Source of the DNA: Mycobacterium sp. EPa45
Lineage (GTDB): Bacteria; Actinomycetota; Actinomycetes; Mycobacteriales; Mycobacteriaceae
Reading direction: 5' to 3'
Assembly: GCF_001021385.1 (NCBI RefSeq)
Contig: NZ_CP011773.1
Location: 2,790,001 to 2,854,000 of the forward strand
DNA: 64,000 nucleotides
The notes beneath the pieces were generated by a model that did no database searches, was not told where the DNA came from, and saw only the letters and a list, made by a program, of their open reading frames with translations. A program made the position numbers and the translations under genes. The stretch's first letter is position 1; every line of letters starts with the position of its first letter. This document shows positions 40,493 to 49,515 of this stretch, in pieces.

Positions 40493-41422
40493 GTGAGAGT
40501 TCGCGAAGTGCACCTCGTTGACGGGGCGCCCATTCGGTTCCGCGACCGGCTCCTCGGGTACCTCGCGCTGACCAAGCCACGCGTCATCGAGCTCCTGCTC
40601 GTCACCACGATTCCGGCCATGCTGCTGGCCGGCCGCGGCACCGTCGACCTGCCGCTGATTTTCAACACACTGTTCGGCGGTTTGCTGGCCGCTGCGGGCG
40701 CCAACACGCTGAACTGCGTGGCCGACGCCGATATCGACAAGGTGATGAAGCGCACGGAACGGCGACCACTGGCGCGGGCCACCGTGCCGCGCAGCCACGC
40801 GCTGGTGTTCGGGCTGACGCTGTCGGTCGGGTCGTTCTTCTGGCTGTGGTGGACGACCAACCTGCTCTCGGCGCATCTGGCCGCGGCCACGATCGCGTTC
40901 TACGTCCTGGTCTACACCCTGCTGCTCAAGCGCCGGACCTCCCAGAACGTGGTGTGGGGCGGCGCGGCCGGCTGTATGCCGGTGATGATCGGCTGGTCGG
41001 CCGTCACCGACACGATCGGCTGGCAGGCCCTGGTGATGTTCGCGATCATCTTCTTCTGGACCCCGCCGCACACCTGGGCGCTGGCGATGAAGTACAAGGA
41101 CGACTACGCCGCTGCCGGGGTGCCGATGCTGCCGGTGGTGGCCACCGAGCTCCAGGTCACCAAGCAGATCCTGATCTACACCTGGCTGACCGTGGTCGCC
41201 ACGCTGGCGCTCGCGCCGGCCGCCGGCTGGTTGTACGGCTCGGTGGCGGCGCTGGCCGGTGGGTGGTTCCTGATCATGGCCCACCGGCTGCATGCCGGCG
41301 TTCGGCGCGGGAACCCGGTCAAGCCGCTGCGGTTGTTCCTGCATTCGAACAACTACCTGGCGCTGGTGTTCGTCGCGCTGGCCGTCGATTCCGCGCTGGC
41401 GCTGCCGACGCTGTTCAGCTAG
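40493..41422 (+). CDS. ctaB: Protohaem IX farnesyltransferase (haem O synthase)
   Basis: Farnesylates haem B to haem O for the aa3 cytochrome oxidase. 309 aa with about eight or nine membrane helices. The prenyl-diphosphate/Mg motif [23 protein letters not shown] carries the Asp pairs, and [14 protein letters not shown] and [13 protein letters not shown] are family marks. The GTG start is preceded by AGGAG nine bases upstream. The 3' end overlaps the convergent qor gene by 8 bp. Haem A synthase lies 2 kb away. Orthologue of Rv1451. Confidence 0.95.
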   Translation: MRVREVHLVDGAPIRFRDRLLGYLALTKPRVIELLLVTTIPAMLLAGRGTVDLPLIFNTLFGGLLAAAGANTLNCVADADIDKVMKRTERRPLARATVPRSHALVFGLTLSVGSFFWLWWTTNLLSAHLAAATIAFYVLVYTLLLKRRTSQNVVWGGAAGCMPVMIGWSAVTDTIGWQALVMFAIIFFWTPPHTWALAMKYKDDYAAAGVPMLPVVATELQVTKQILIYTWLTVVATLALAPAAGWLYGSVAALAGGWFLIMAHRLHAGVRRGNPVKPLRLFLHSNNYLALVFVALAVDSALALPTLFS

Positions 41423-42392
41423 GCAGCAGCACGATCGAGCCAGTCGTCTTGCGGCCCTGAAGGTCGCGGTGCGCTTGGGCCGCCTCGGCCAGCGGATAGT
41501 GCCCGCCGACGGTGATCGTGATCGAACCGCCGGCGATCGCGTCCAGCAATTCGCCTGCTCGCCAAGCGAATTCGTCGGGCGTACGGGTGAAGTGGGCGAG
41601 GTTGGGCCGGGTCAGGAACACCGAGCCGGCGGCGTTGAGGCGTTGCGGGTCGACCGGTGGGACCGGTCCGCTGGCGGCGCCGAACAGTGCCAGCGTGCCC
41701 CGGATCGCGAGGCTGGCCAGGCTGGCGTCGAAGGTGGTCTTGCCGACACCGTCGTAGACCGCGGCGACACCGTGACCGTTGGTGAGGTCGCGGATCTGGG
41801 CGGCGAACTCGCCGGGCTCATCGGGGTAGTCGAGCACCTCCACCGCGCCGGCCTGTCGTGACAGTTCCGCCTTCTCACGACTGGAGGCGGTGGTGATCAC
41901 CCGCGCACCCAGGCTCGTGGCCCACTGCGTCAGGATCAGGCCGACCCCGCCGGCCCCGGCGTGCACGAGCACGAAGTCGCGCGCCTGCACCTCATACACC
42001 GACTTGATCAGGTAGTGCGCCGTCATGCCCTTCAGCAGCGCTGAGGCGATCGCGTCCGACGGCACCGAGTCCGGCACGTACGCCACGAAATCGGCCGGTG
42101 CCGTGCAGAATTCGGCATAGGCGCCGGATGCCGCCGCGGTCACCACCCGGTCGCCGGGTTTGATGGCGGCGACGTCGTCGCCGACCGCGGCGATCGTGCC
42201 GCACACCTCGGTGCCCAGCACGAAGGGCAGCTCGCGCGGATAGAGGCCCGAGCGGAAGTAGGTGTCGATGTAGTTGACGCCGATCGCGTCCGCGGCGATG
42301 AGCACCTCGGCGGGCCCCGGCGTGGGTTTCGGCATCTCGACGTAGTTCAGGACCTCGGGGCCGCCCGTCTCGGCGACTTCGATTGCGTGCAT
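41415..42392 (-). CDS. qor: Zinc-independent quinone oxidoreductase (Qor type)
   Basis: 325-aa medium-chain dehydrogenase using NADPH for one-electron quinone reduction. The N-terminal GroES-like domain has [16 protein letters not shown] and PGDRVV; the Rossmann motif is [15 protein letters not shown], followed by [16 protein letters not shown]. The structural-zinc cysteines of alcohol dehydrogenases are absent. The ATG gives the family start; a longer open frame overlaps the divergent ATP-grasp gene. Orthologue of Rv1454c. Confidence 0.93.
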   Translation of the reverse strand: MHAIEVAETGGPEVLNYVEMPKPTPGPAEVLIAADAIGVNYIDTYFRSGLYPRELPFVLGTEVCGTIAAVGDDVAAIKPGDRVVTAAASGAYAEFCTAPADFVAYVPDSVPSDAIASALLKGMTAHYLIKSVYEVQARDFVLVHAGAGGVGLILTQWATSLGARVITTASSREKAELSRQAGAVEVLDYPDEPGEFAAQIRDLTNGHGVAAVYDGVGKTTFDASLASLAIRGTLALFGAASGPVPPVDPQRLNAAGSVFLTRPNLAHFTRTPDEFAWRAGELLDAIAGGSITITVGGHYPLAEAAQAHRDLQGRKTTGSIVLLPS

Positions 42393-42397
42393 GTCAC

Positions 42398-42403
42398 TAT
42401 CAT
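42398..42403 (+). promoter_or_regulatory. -10 element, leaderless promoter of the ATP-grasp gene
   Basis: TATCAT is followed by seven bases and the GTG chosen as start. It lies only 6 bp from the divergent qor ATG, so the two transcripts start almost back-to-back. Confidence 0.5.
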
Positions 42404-42410
42404 CCCCGCT

Positions 42411-43361
42411 GTGACCGTCCGCCCGAATCTGGCACGTCCCGACGTCTTCCACCCCAGCATCGTGCTGGCCGGATGCCCGCAGCTGGTGGAAGGTGACGGT
42501 GACGACGACGGGCTGATCGGCGCGCTGCGCACCCGCGGGCTGCATGCGCGCTGGCTGTCCTGGGACGACCCACGGACCGAGACCGCCGACGTGGTGATCC
42601 TGCGCGCCGCATGGGACTACGCCGAACGCCGCGAGGAGTTCCTGGCCTGGACCCGGCGAGTGCGCCACCTGCTGAACTCCCCGGAGGTGGTGGCCTGGAA
42701 CAGCGACAAGCACTACCTGCAGGACCTTGCCGAGGCGGGTGTGCCCACAATCACGTCGTTCTTCGTCGAACCGGGGGACACGCCGCGGCTGCCCAAGGGC
42801 GAGATCGTGGTCAAGCCCGCGATCGGGGCCGGCTCGATCGACACCGCGCGGTTCGTCGACCCGGCCGCGGCGCGCGCGCACGTCACCGCCCTGCAGGACA
42901 GCGGCCGCAGCGCGCTGGTGCAGCCCTACGACGCCCGCGTCGAGCAGGGGGAGACCGCGCTGGTGTTCCTCGGCGGCCGGCAGTCGCATGCCTTCACCAA
43001 GGGGCCGATGCTGCCGCCGGAAGGCGAACTACCCACCCTCGACGAGTCCGGCACCTATGCGGAGGAGTCCCTGACCCCGGCCGAACCGGACTTCGAGATG
43101 TGGGACGTCGGCGCCGCCGCGCTAGCCGCCGCGGCCGCCCATCTCGGCATCGACACCACTGAATTGCTCTATGCCCGAGTCGATCTCATCGGTGACGCCG
43201 AGGACCCGCTGCTGCTGGAGCTGGAAGTGATCGAGCCCGGGCTGGGCTGGCGCCAACTGAAGGCGCGGACCCGCGAGCAGCAGCAGCGCGCGTTCGCGCT
43301 CGCGGTCGAGTCAGCCCTCGAACGTCTTGGGCTCGGTCCGCTGTCGCATCGACGCCCATAG
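42411..43361 (+). CDS. ATP-grasp family protein
   Basis: 316 aa of the RimK/glutathione-synthetase-like ATP-grasp fold. The central segment GEIVVKPAIGAGSIDT holds the ATP-binding Lys and the glycine-rich loop. LVQPYDARVEQGETALVFLGG is the second ATP-grasp strand, and LLLELEVIEPGLGW the metal-binding strand with Glu residues. Family members ligate an amino acid or amine to a carboxylate; the substrate here is unknown. The start is a GTG seven bases after a -10. Its 3' end overlaps the convergent ctaA by 51 bp. Confidence 0.8.
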   Translation: MTVRPNLARPDVFHPSIVLAGCPQLVEGDGDDDGLIGALRTRGLHARWLSWDDPRTETADVVILRAAWDYAERREEFLAWTRRVRHLLNSPEVVAWNSDKHYLQDLAEAGVPTITSFFVEPGDTPRLPKGEIVVKPAIGAGSIDTARFVDPAAARAHVTALQDSGRSALVQPYDARVEQGETALVFLGGRQSHAFTKGPMLPPEGELPTLDESGTYAEESLTPAEPDFEMWDVGAAALAAAAAHLGIDTTELLYARVDLIGDAEDPLLLELEVIEPGLGWRQLKARTREQQQRAFALAVESALERLGLGPLSHRRP

Positions 43362-44267
43362 CGCTGCGGTTGCCGCGGTGCATGCCGCCGCTCCCGCGAC
43401 GTGCACGGCCACCAGCGCGGCCGGCACACCGGTGAAGAACTGCACCGCGCCGACCAGTCCCTGGGCCAGGACCAAACCGACGAGCACCGCCAGCCGCTTC
43501 ATGATCGCGCGCGGTGCGAACACCGCCTGCAGGCCCGCGGCCAACCCGACCAGCAGCGCCAGGTAGGCGATCAGCAGCGTCGAGTGCATGTGGACGAGCG
43601 TGAGGATCTCGACCTCGAGGCGCGGCACCGCCCGCTGTGGGCTCTTGTCACCGGCGTGCGGGCCTGCACCGGTCACCAGTGTCCCGGTGGTCAGGGTGGC
43701 CGCCAGCGTGAGCGCACCGAGCACGGTCAGGTGCCGCAGCGGTTTGGGCACCAGCGCCGTCGAGATGCCGTCGTCGGGCTCGCCGATCTTGACGTAGAGC
43801 AGGGTGGCCAGCCACACCATCGCCATCGACGCAAGCAGATGGATCGCCACCGTCCACCAGGCCAGCCCGGCCAGCACGGTGATACCGCCGAGAACCGCCT
43901 GCACGACCGTCGATGCCGGCATCAGCCAGGCGTAGACCAGGACCTCGCGCCGGCGCCGGGCGCGGGTGACGGCCAGCACCGCCAGGATCGCGGTGATCAC
44001 GACGAGGAAGGTGATCATCCGGTTGCCGAACTCGACGGCCTGGTGAATGCCGGGCACTTCGGCGTGGGGAACCGGCACGAAGCTGCCGGGGAAGCACTGC
44101 GGCCAGGTCGGGCAGCCCAGCCCCGACGCGGTGACCCGGACGATCGCGCCGGTGACGGCGATACCGCCCTGGGTCAGGATGACGGCGGCGGCGATCATGC
44201 GCTGGACGCGCAGGCTCGGCAGTGGCAGCAGGTCCACCAGCCGCAGGTAAAACCGTCCGACGGGCAC
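43311..44267 (-). CDS. ctaA: Haem A synthase (CtaA/COX15)
   Basis: Oxidises haem O to haem A for cytochrome oxidase. 318 aa, about eight membrane helices. The conserved Cys pair is in SGLGCPTWPQCFPGSF. Haem-ligand histidines appear in PGIHQAVEFGNR, WWTVAIHLLAS, TLVHMHSTLL and ALVAVHVAG. GTG start with a TACGAT -10 six bases upstream. Pairs functionally with ctaB at 40.5 kb. By position it is Rv1456c, once annotated as an antibiotic transporter. Confidence 0.92.
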   Translation of the reverse strand: MPVGRFYLRLVDLLPLPSLRVQRMIAAAVILTQGGIAVTGAIVRVTASGLGCPTWPQCFPGSFVPVPHAEVPGIHQAVEFGNRMITFLVVITAILAVLAVTRARRRREVLVYAWLMPASTVVQAVLGGITVLAGLAWWTVAIHLLASMAMVWLATLLYVKIGEPDDGISTALVPKPLRHLTVLGALTLAATLTTGTLVTGAGPHAGDKSPQRAVPRLEVEILTLVHMHSTLLIAYLALLVGLAAGLQAVFAPRAIMKRLAVLVGLVLAQGLVGAVQFFTGVPAALVAVHVAGAAACTAATAALWASMRQRTEPKTFEG

Positions 44268-44273
44268 GGCCCG

Positions 44274-44279
44274 ATCGTA
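44274..44279 (-). promoter_or_regulatory. -10 element, leaderless ctaA promoter
   Basis: On the minus strand TACGAT is followed by six bases and the ctaA GTG. Confidence 0.55.
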
Positions 44280-44290
44280 GAGGACGACTA

Positions 44291-44305
44291 ACTACGCCCC
44301 GTAGT
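44291..44305. promoter_or_regulatory. Inverted repeat ACTACG-CCC-CGTAGT over the ctaA -35 region
   Basis: A perfect 6-bp inverted repeat with a three-base centre. With the -10 at 44279-44274, the -35 would fall inside it, so a bound protein would block ctaA. It is also 80 bp upstream of the divergent flavoprotein gene. Confidence 0.42.
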
Positions 44306-44384
44306 AGGGCCGATCCGAACGACTCCCGGCCTGGTGACCCCGGTCCCTACCCGGCGGGTCCGGACCGATGGCAGGGTGGGCCGC

Positions 44385-45983
44385 ATGAAGAAGCGGACGC
44401 TCGCCGCACTGGTTCCCGCCGCCCTCGCCGGCATCGCCGTGCAGGACCTCGCCCAGAAGGAACATGCCCTTCGCCGAAATTTCCCGGTCATCGCGCGGGC
44501 CAGATATCTCCTGGAATCGGTCGGCCCGGAATTGCGCCAGTACATCATCACCAGCAACGACGACGAGCGGCCGTTCAGTCGCGATCAACGGCGCTGGGTG
44601 TACACCTCGGCGAAGAAGAACAACAACTACTTCGCGTTCGGTACGGACAACGACACCGAGAACGCCTGCTATCCGATCATCAAGCAGGCCACCTTCTCCG
44701 ACGTCGTCCCCGCCTCTCCGATCCACGGTCGCGACATCGAGCTGCCGGGCGCGAAGATACTCGGCGGTCCCCGTGGGCGGCGGCACGCTTTTCGGCCGTC
44801 GTCGGTGGTCAATGTGTCGGCGATGTCGTTCGGTTCGCTCAGTCCCCAGGCGATCCAGGCGATCAACAAGGGCGCCAAGATCGCCGGCTCATGGCACAAC
44901 ACGGGCGAGGGGGGCTTGTCGGACCATCACCGCCAGGGTGGTGACCTGGTGTTCCAGATCGGAACCGGCTACTTCGGTTGCCGCAACGAGCGCGGCGAGT
45001 TCGATCTCGACCGGCTGATCGACGTCGTGGGGTCCGGCCCGGTCCGCGCCATCGAGTTCAAGTTGAGCCAGGGCGCGAAACCCGGTCTGGGCGGCCACCT
45101 TCCGGGCGCCAAGGTCAACGCGGAAATCGCCCGGATCCGGGGCGTCGAGGAGGGCAAGGACGTCGTCAGCCCGTCTCGGCACACCGTGTTTCGCAACGTC
45201 GACGAGATGCTCGACGTCGTCGAGCGGATCGCCGACGCCACGGGGCTGCCGGTCGGTATCAAGTCTGCGGTCGGTGAGATCGTCTTCTGGCAGCAGCTGG
45301 CCGACCGGATGGCCGACGGGCAGCGCGGGGTCGACTTCATCACGATCGACGGGGGCGAGGGCGGTACCGGCGCCGCCCCGCTGGTCTTCGCCGACCACGT
45401 GTCGTTCCCGTTCCGGGTTGGCTTCGCCCAGGTCTACCGATTGTTCGCCGGTGCCGGTCTGACGGATCGGGTCACCTGGATCGGGTCAGGCAAACTGGGG
45501 CTGCCCGCCAACGCGATCGTGGCGTTCGCTCTGGGCGTCGACCTCGTCAACGTCGCGCGCGAGGCGATGTTGGCGATCGGCTGCATCCAGGCCCAGAAAT
45601 GCCACACCGATCGCTGTCCGACCGGCGTCGCGACGCAGAACCCATGGCTGGCTCGGGGGCTGGATCCCGAGCAGAAGTCACACCGGCTGGCGAACTACGT
45701 CATGACGTTGCGCCGCGACCTGCTGAAGGTTTCGGAGGCGGCCGGCGTACGTCACCCCACCTTGCTCAGCCCGAACGCCGTCGAGATCCTCGACGGCGAC
45801 CGCGAGAGCCGACCGCTCGCCGACGTGTACGGCTACCAGCCCGGGTGGGGGATCCCCGGACCTGAGATCGCCCGCGACATCGACGCGTACATGTCGCGCT
45901 ATGCGGACCTGCCGGGAACCGATCGCGTCGTCCAGCACGAGCCGCTGAAGGTGGCGAAGGAGCCCAACCAGGCGACGGAATAG
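44385..45983 (+). CDS. FMN-binding glutamate-synthase-like protein with a 3Fe-4S motif
   Basis: 532 aa from the ATG behind AGGGTGGG. The N-terminus is basic then hydrophobic (TLAALVPAALAGIAV), possibly a membrane anchor. Most of the chain is the GltS FMN barrel: SAMSFGSLSPQAIQAI, GEGGLSDHH, KPGLGGHLPG and TIDGGEGGTGAAPL. The 3Fe-4S cysteine pattern GCIQAQKCHTDRCPTG matches glutamate synthases. There is no glutaminase domain, so it cannot use glutamine by itself. Such stand-alone domains are common but uncharacterised. Ends 2 bp from the convergent ABC-2 operon. Confidence 0.88.
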   Translation: MKKRTLAALVPAALAGIAVQDLAQKEHALRRNFPVIARARYLLESVGPELRQYIITSNDDERPFSRDQRRWVYTSAKKNNNYFAFGTDNDTENACYPIIKQATFSDVVPASPIHGRDIELPGAKILGGPRGRRHAFRPSSVVNVSAMSFGSLSPQAIQAINKGAKIAGSWHNTGEGGLSDHHRQGGDLVFQIGTGYFGCRNERGEFDLDRLIDVVGSGPVRAIEFKLSQGAKPGLGGHLPGAKVNAEIARIRGVEEGKDVVSPSRHTVFRNVDEMLDVVERIADATGLPVGIKSAVGEIVFWQQLADRMADGQRGVDFITIDGGEGGTGAAPLVFADHVSFPFRVGFAQVYRLFAGAGLTDRVTWIGSGKLGLPANAIVAFALGVDLVNVAREAMLAIGCIQAQKCHTDRCPTGVATQNPWLARGLDPEQKSHRLANYVMTLRRDLLKVSEAAGVRHPTLLSPNAVEILDGDRESRPLADVYGYQPGWGIPGPEIARDIDAYMSRYADLPGTDRVVQHEPLKVAKEPNQATE

Positions 45984-45985
45984 CC

Positions 45986-46762
45986 TCAGGTGAACCGGAA
46001 CCAGCGCAGTGCGGCCAGTGCCGACACCGCGCCCCACACCGCCAGCACCGCGATGCCGAACCAGTCGACGGACAGCGACATCGCGCGGGTCAGTGCTTCG
46101 GTGAGCGCACCGGACGGGGTGAGTCGTGCCACCCAGGCGAGCGGGTGCGGTATCGCGCTGGTTTCCAGGGTCAGCGCGCCCAGTCCGGCGAAGACGAACC
46201 ACAGCAGGTTGGCCACGGCCAGCACGATCTCGGCGCGCAGCGTGCCGCCCAGAAGCAGGCCCATCGCGGCGAAACCCGCGGTGCCCAAAGCGATCACGAC
46301 CGCACCCAGTAGCAGACCCAGCGGGTGCGGACGCCAGCCCAGTGCCAAGCCGATGCCGCCGAGCAGCAACGCCTGCAGGAATACCACGGTCACCACGGCC
46401 AGCGATTTGCCCGCGATGATGCCCCACACCGGAAGTGCGGTGGCGCCCAACCGTTTCAGCGCCCCGTAGCGGCGGTCGAATGCCACGGCGATGGCCTGGC
46501 CGGTGAACGCGGTCGAGATCACCGCCAGGGCCATGATCGCCGGGACGAACACGGCGACGCGGTGGGCACCGAACGAGCCGAGCGGCAGCAGGGTGAGCCC
46601 GATCAGCAACGTGATCGGGATGAACATCGTCAGCAGCAGCTGTTCGCCGTTGCGCAGCAACAGTTTCAGCTCCAGGCCGTACTGCGCGGCCAACATCCGC
46701 GCCACGGTGCTTGGTCGCGGGTCGGGGCTGAAGGTGCCCGGCGGGAAGAGCTCGCTCGTCAT
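45986..46762 (-). CDS. ABC-2 type exporter permease (Rv1457c type)
   Basis: 258-aa membrane subunit with six predicted helices; the segment DRRYGALKRLGATALPVWGIIAGK is the ABC-2 coupling region. The ATG overlaps the stop of the ATPase gene upstream (ATGA), so the two are made together. Third gene in the mptB-ATPase-permease operon. Substrate unknown; neighbourhood with mptB suggests an envelope glycolipid or polymer, but that is inference. Confidence 0.88.
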   Translation of the reverse strand: MTSELFPPGTFSPDPRPSTVARMLAAQYGLELKLLLRNGEQLLLTMFIPITLLIGLTLLPLGSFGAHRVAVFVPAIMALAVISTAFTGQAIAVAFDRRYGALKRLGATALPVWGIIAGKSLAVVTVVFLQALLLGGIGLALGWRPHPLGLLLGAVVIALGTAGFAAMGLLLGGTLRAEIVLAVANLLWFVFAGLGALTLETSAIPHPLAWVARLTPSGALTEALTRAMSLSVDWFGIAVLAVWGAVSALAALRWFRFT

Positions 46763-47691
46763 GACCGCAACTCCCTACCCGTCAGCTCGAGGAAAACGTC
46801 TTCAAGGCTGCGCTGCTCCACCCGCACATCGGTGGCCAGCACGTCCAGCCGCGCGCACCACGCCGTGACCGTGGCCAGCACCTGCGGATCGATCTTGCCT
46901 TCCACCAGGTACTCGCCGGGCGAAACCTCTTTGGCCGCATAGCCTTCCGGCAACGCCGCTACCAACAGGGACAGGTCGAGCTGGCGGGGCGCGGAGAACC
47001 TCAGCTGGCCCTCGGCGCCGTCGCGCATCAGCTCCGCCGGCGTCCCGGACGCGACGGCCGAGCCGTGGTCGATGATCACGATCCGATCGGCGAGCTCTTC
47101 GGCCTCCTTGAGCTGGTGGGTGGTCAGCACCACCGTCACACCGTCACGGCGAAGCGCATCGATGAGCTCCCAGACCACCAGCCGCGCGTGGGCGTCCATG
47201 CCCGCGGTCGGCTCGTCGAGGAAGACCAGTTCGGGCCGTCCGACGAGAGCGCAGGCCAGCGCCAGCCGCTGCTGCTGGCCACCGGAGAGCCGGCGATAGG
47301 TGGTGCGTGCGGCATCGGTCAACCCCAAAGTGTCGAGCAGCCAAGCCGGATCGAGCGGATTCGCGGCGTAGGAGGCCACCAGATCGAGCATCTCGCCGGC
47401 CCGCGCGGCCGGGTAACCGCCACCGCCCTGCAGCATGACGCCGATCCGCTCCCGCACTCGCGCGTTGTCGGCCACCGGGTCCAGGCCGAGCACTTCGATG
47501 GTGCCGCCGTCGGGCCGCGTGAAGCCCTCGCACATCTCGACCGTCGTCGTCTTGCCTGCTCCGTTGGGGCCCAGCAGCGCCAGCACCTCGGCGGCGTGCA
47601 CTTCGAGATCGAGATTCGACACGGCCGTCGTCGACCCGTAGTGCTTGGACACCCCGCACAGTCGCACGGGGATTTCGTGGCCGGAACTCAC
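46759..47691 (-). CDS. ABC-2 exporter ATPase (Rv1458c type)
   Basis: 310 aa. Walker A LLGPNGAGKTTTVEMCEG, signature LSGGQQQRLALACALV, Walker B LVFLDEPTAGMD and switch LTTHQL. A C-terminal extension of about 90 residues, usual in drug and polysaccharide ABC-2 ATPases, follows. The GTG start overlaps the mptB stop (GTGA) and the stop overlaps the permease ATG. Operon order is the same as M. tuberculosis Rv1459c-Rv1457c. Confidence 0.92.
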   Translation of the reverse strand: MSSGHEIPVRLCGVSKHYGSTTAVSNLDLEVHAAEVLALLGPNGAGKTTTVEMCEGFTRPDGGTIEVLGLDPVADNARVRERIGVMLQGGGGYPAARAGEMLDLVASYAANPLDPAWLLDTLGLTDAARTTYRRLSGGQQQRLALACALVGRPELVFLDEPTAGMDAHARLVVWELIDALRRDGVTVVLTTHQLKEAEELADRIVIIDHGSAVASGTPAELMRDGAEGQLRFSAPRQLDLSLLVAALPEGYAAKEVSPGEYLVEGKIDPQVLATVTAWCARLDVLATDVRVEQRSLEDVFLELTGRELRS

Positions 47692-49421
47692 GGTGACTCA
47701 GCGTATGCGCCGGGCGCGGGGCGCGGCGCCGGTGGTTCGGTGGGCGGCTCCGACGGCTCCGGCGCCGGCGCAGCGTCGGGCTCCTGACCACTGAATGTCT
47801 CGTTGGTCCCGGGTACCTTGCGCCACGGCAGCCGGTGGAACGTCAGCGCGATCAGCATCAGCACGATCACCGTGCTGGCCAGGGTGGCGTCGACGATCTG
47901 GAAGAGGGCAAAACGGTCGCCGTTGGCGGTGGGCCCGAAGATCCCGACGACGAGGGACACCGCGATGGTGGCGATGCGGAAACCCGGCCGGGTGGCCCAG
48001 GCGGCCAGCGGAATGATCGCCCACAGCAGGTACCAGGGCTGCACGACGGGGAACAGCAGCACGGTCGCGCCCAGCGCGACGCCGAGCCCGCCGACCGGAT
48101 GTAGGCGGCCGCGCAGCACGGCCAGCAGCAGCCAGGTGACCGTGATCATGATGATCAGCACGCCCATCGCGCGGGTGAGCGACAGCACGGCGGTGGTGTG
48201 GTCACCCAGCCCGAGCAGAATCCCCACCTGGCCGGTGCCCAGCGCCAGCAGCGTCGGCGGTGACATCCAGCTGCGCACCACGTTGGCGGTGCCGAGGGTG
48301 AAGATCCAGCCGAAGCCCAGGCCGCTGGCCCAGCCGATGATCGCCATCACCACCAGCGACAGCGACCCCATGAACGCGCTGGCCAGAAGGAACGCCCGGA
48401 TGGTGGACCCCCAGCGGTATGCCAGGGCCATCCCCACAAAGCCCAGGGCCAACAGGCCCGGCAACTTCACCTGCGACGACATCGTGATCAGCACAGAGCC
48501 CAACACAAGCATCGCCGGCGGCATCCACTGCGCCCACTGGTCCCGGCCGTGCGGCCAGTGCATTGGCCGTGGCCACAGTGGCTTGGCGGAGTCGATGCCG
48601 CGCAGCGCGAATTCGGTCCCGGTGAGCATCAGGCCCAGCATCAGCGCCTCGTTGTGGATGCCGGCGACCAGATGCATCAGCAGCAGCGGGTTGGCCGCAC
48701 CGAGCCACAGCGCGCTGACCTCGGCGACGCCGCAGCGGCGAGCGAGCCGCGGCACCGCCCATACGATCATCCCGACGCCGAGAAGCACCACCACGCGATG
48801 GCTGAGGACGGCGGCGACGATGTTCTCACCGGTCAGTGCCGAGATACCGCGACCGACCCAGAGGAACAGTGGCCCGTACGGCGCCGGCGTCTCGCGCCAC
48901 AGGCTGGGAACCGACAGGGTGAAGACGTGATCGAGGCCGAGTCCGGGTGCCGGACCCACCTTGTACGGGTTGAGCCCGTTGGCCGAGATCTGACTCTGCG
49001 CCAGGTAGGAGTAGACGTCCTTGCTGTACATCGGGGGAGCGATGAGCAGTGGCACCACCCACAGCAGCAGGGTGTGATCGAGCTGACTACGCGTCATCCG
49101 GCGGCTGCCGAGCGCGAATCGGCCCAGCATGAGCCAGGCCAGCGCCATCATCACGGCGCCAGTGGTGGTCATCGTCAGCGAAACGGTCTGGATGCGCGAC
49201 GGCAGGTTCAGCAGCCGCACCCCGAAGGTGGGGTCCTGCACGACCGGGCGCGCCCCGGCCCCGAGCGCACCTATCGCCATCAGCACCGTGCCGGTGGCGC
49301 CGAACAGCCGCGTCCGGCGCATGGCGCGGAATTCGGCGTCGTTCAGAGGCGCGCCAACGGTGCGTTCATCGCCGTGCAGACGGGCGATCGATGAACTCAG
49401 CGAGAGCTGGCGGGCTGCCAC
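47688..49421 (-). CDS. mptB: Alpha-(1->6)-mannopyranosyltransferase MptB
   Basis: GT-C glycosyltransferase that begins the alpha-1,6-mannan core of lipomannan and lipoarabinomannan using polyprenyl-phosphate mannose. 577 aa, about 13 membrane helices. The acidic catalytic loop is in PPMYSKDVYSYLAQSQI, followed by NPYKVGP and WRETPAPYGPLFLW, shared by MptA/MptB. Of two consecutive GTG codons the second is six bases after a TAGAGT -10 and is taken as start. A Pro/Glu-rich cytoplasmic tail of about 40 residues ends the protein. Orthologue of Rv1459c. Confidence 0.92.
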   Translation of the reverse strand: MAARQLSLSSSIARLHGDERTVGAPLNDAEFRAMRRTRLFGATGTVLMAIGALGAGARPVVQDPTFGVRLLNLPSRIQTVSLTMTTTGAVMMALAWLMLGRFALGSRRMTRSQLDHTLLLWVVPLLIAPPMYSKDVYSYLAQSQISANGLNPYKVGPAPGLGLDHVFTLSVPSLWRETPAPYGPLFLWVGRGISALTGENIVAAVLSHRVVVLLGVGMIVWAVPRLARRCGVAEVSALWLGAANPLLLMHLVAGIHNEALMLGLMLTGTEFALRGIDSAKPLWPRPMHWPHGRDQWAQWMPPAMLVLGSVLITMSSQVKLPGLLALGFVGMALAYRWGSTIRAFLLASAFMGSLSLVVMAIIGWASGLGFGWIFTLGTANVVRSWMSPPTLLALGTGQVGILLGLGDHTTAVLSLTRAMGVLIIMITVTWLLLAVLRGRLHPVGGLGVALGATVLLFPVVQPWYLLWAIIPLAAWATRPGFRIATIAVSLVVGIFGPTANGDRFALFQIVDATLASTVIVLMLIALTFHRLPWRKVPGTNETFSGQEPDAAPAPEPSEPPTEPPAPRPAPGAYAESP

Positions 49422-49427
49422 CACAGC

Positions 49428-49433
49428 ACTCTA
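49428..49433 (-). promoter_or_regulatory. -10 element, leaderless mptB promoter
   Basis: On the minus strand TAGAGT is followed by six bases and the GTG at 49421. It drives the mptB-ATPase-permease operon, divergent from suf. Confidence 0.5.
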
Positions 49434-49500
49434 TCCGGCGGCTTTTTCGCCCTCGGCTTGCTAAGGGTGCCCTTGCTAGACCTGGTTGGGGAATTGCGTA

Positions 49501-49515
49501 ACACTGGTGTTGTGA
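49501..49515. promoter_or_regulatory. SufR operator-like inverted repeat at the suf start
   Basis: ACACT-GGTGT-TGTGA, which I recall as the form reported for M. tuberculosis SufR. It overlaps the probable sufR start codon (GTG at 49512) and a TAACAC near-match to a -10 at 49499. A repressor bound here would block initiation, fitting autorepression of the suf operon. Confidence 0.55.
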
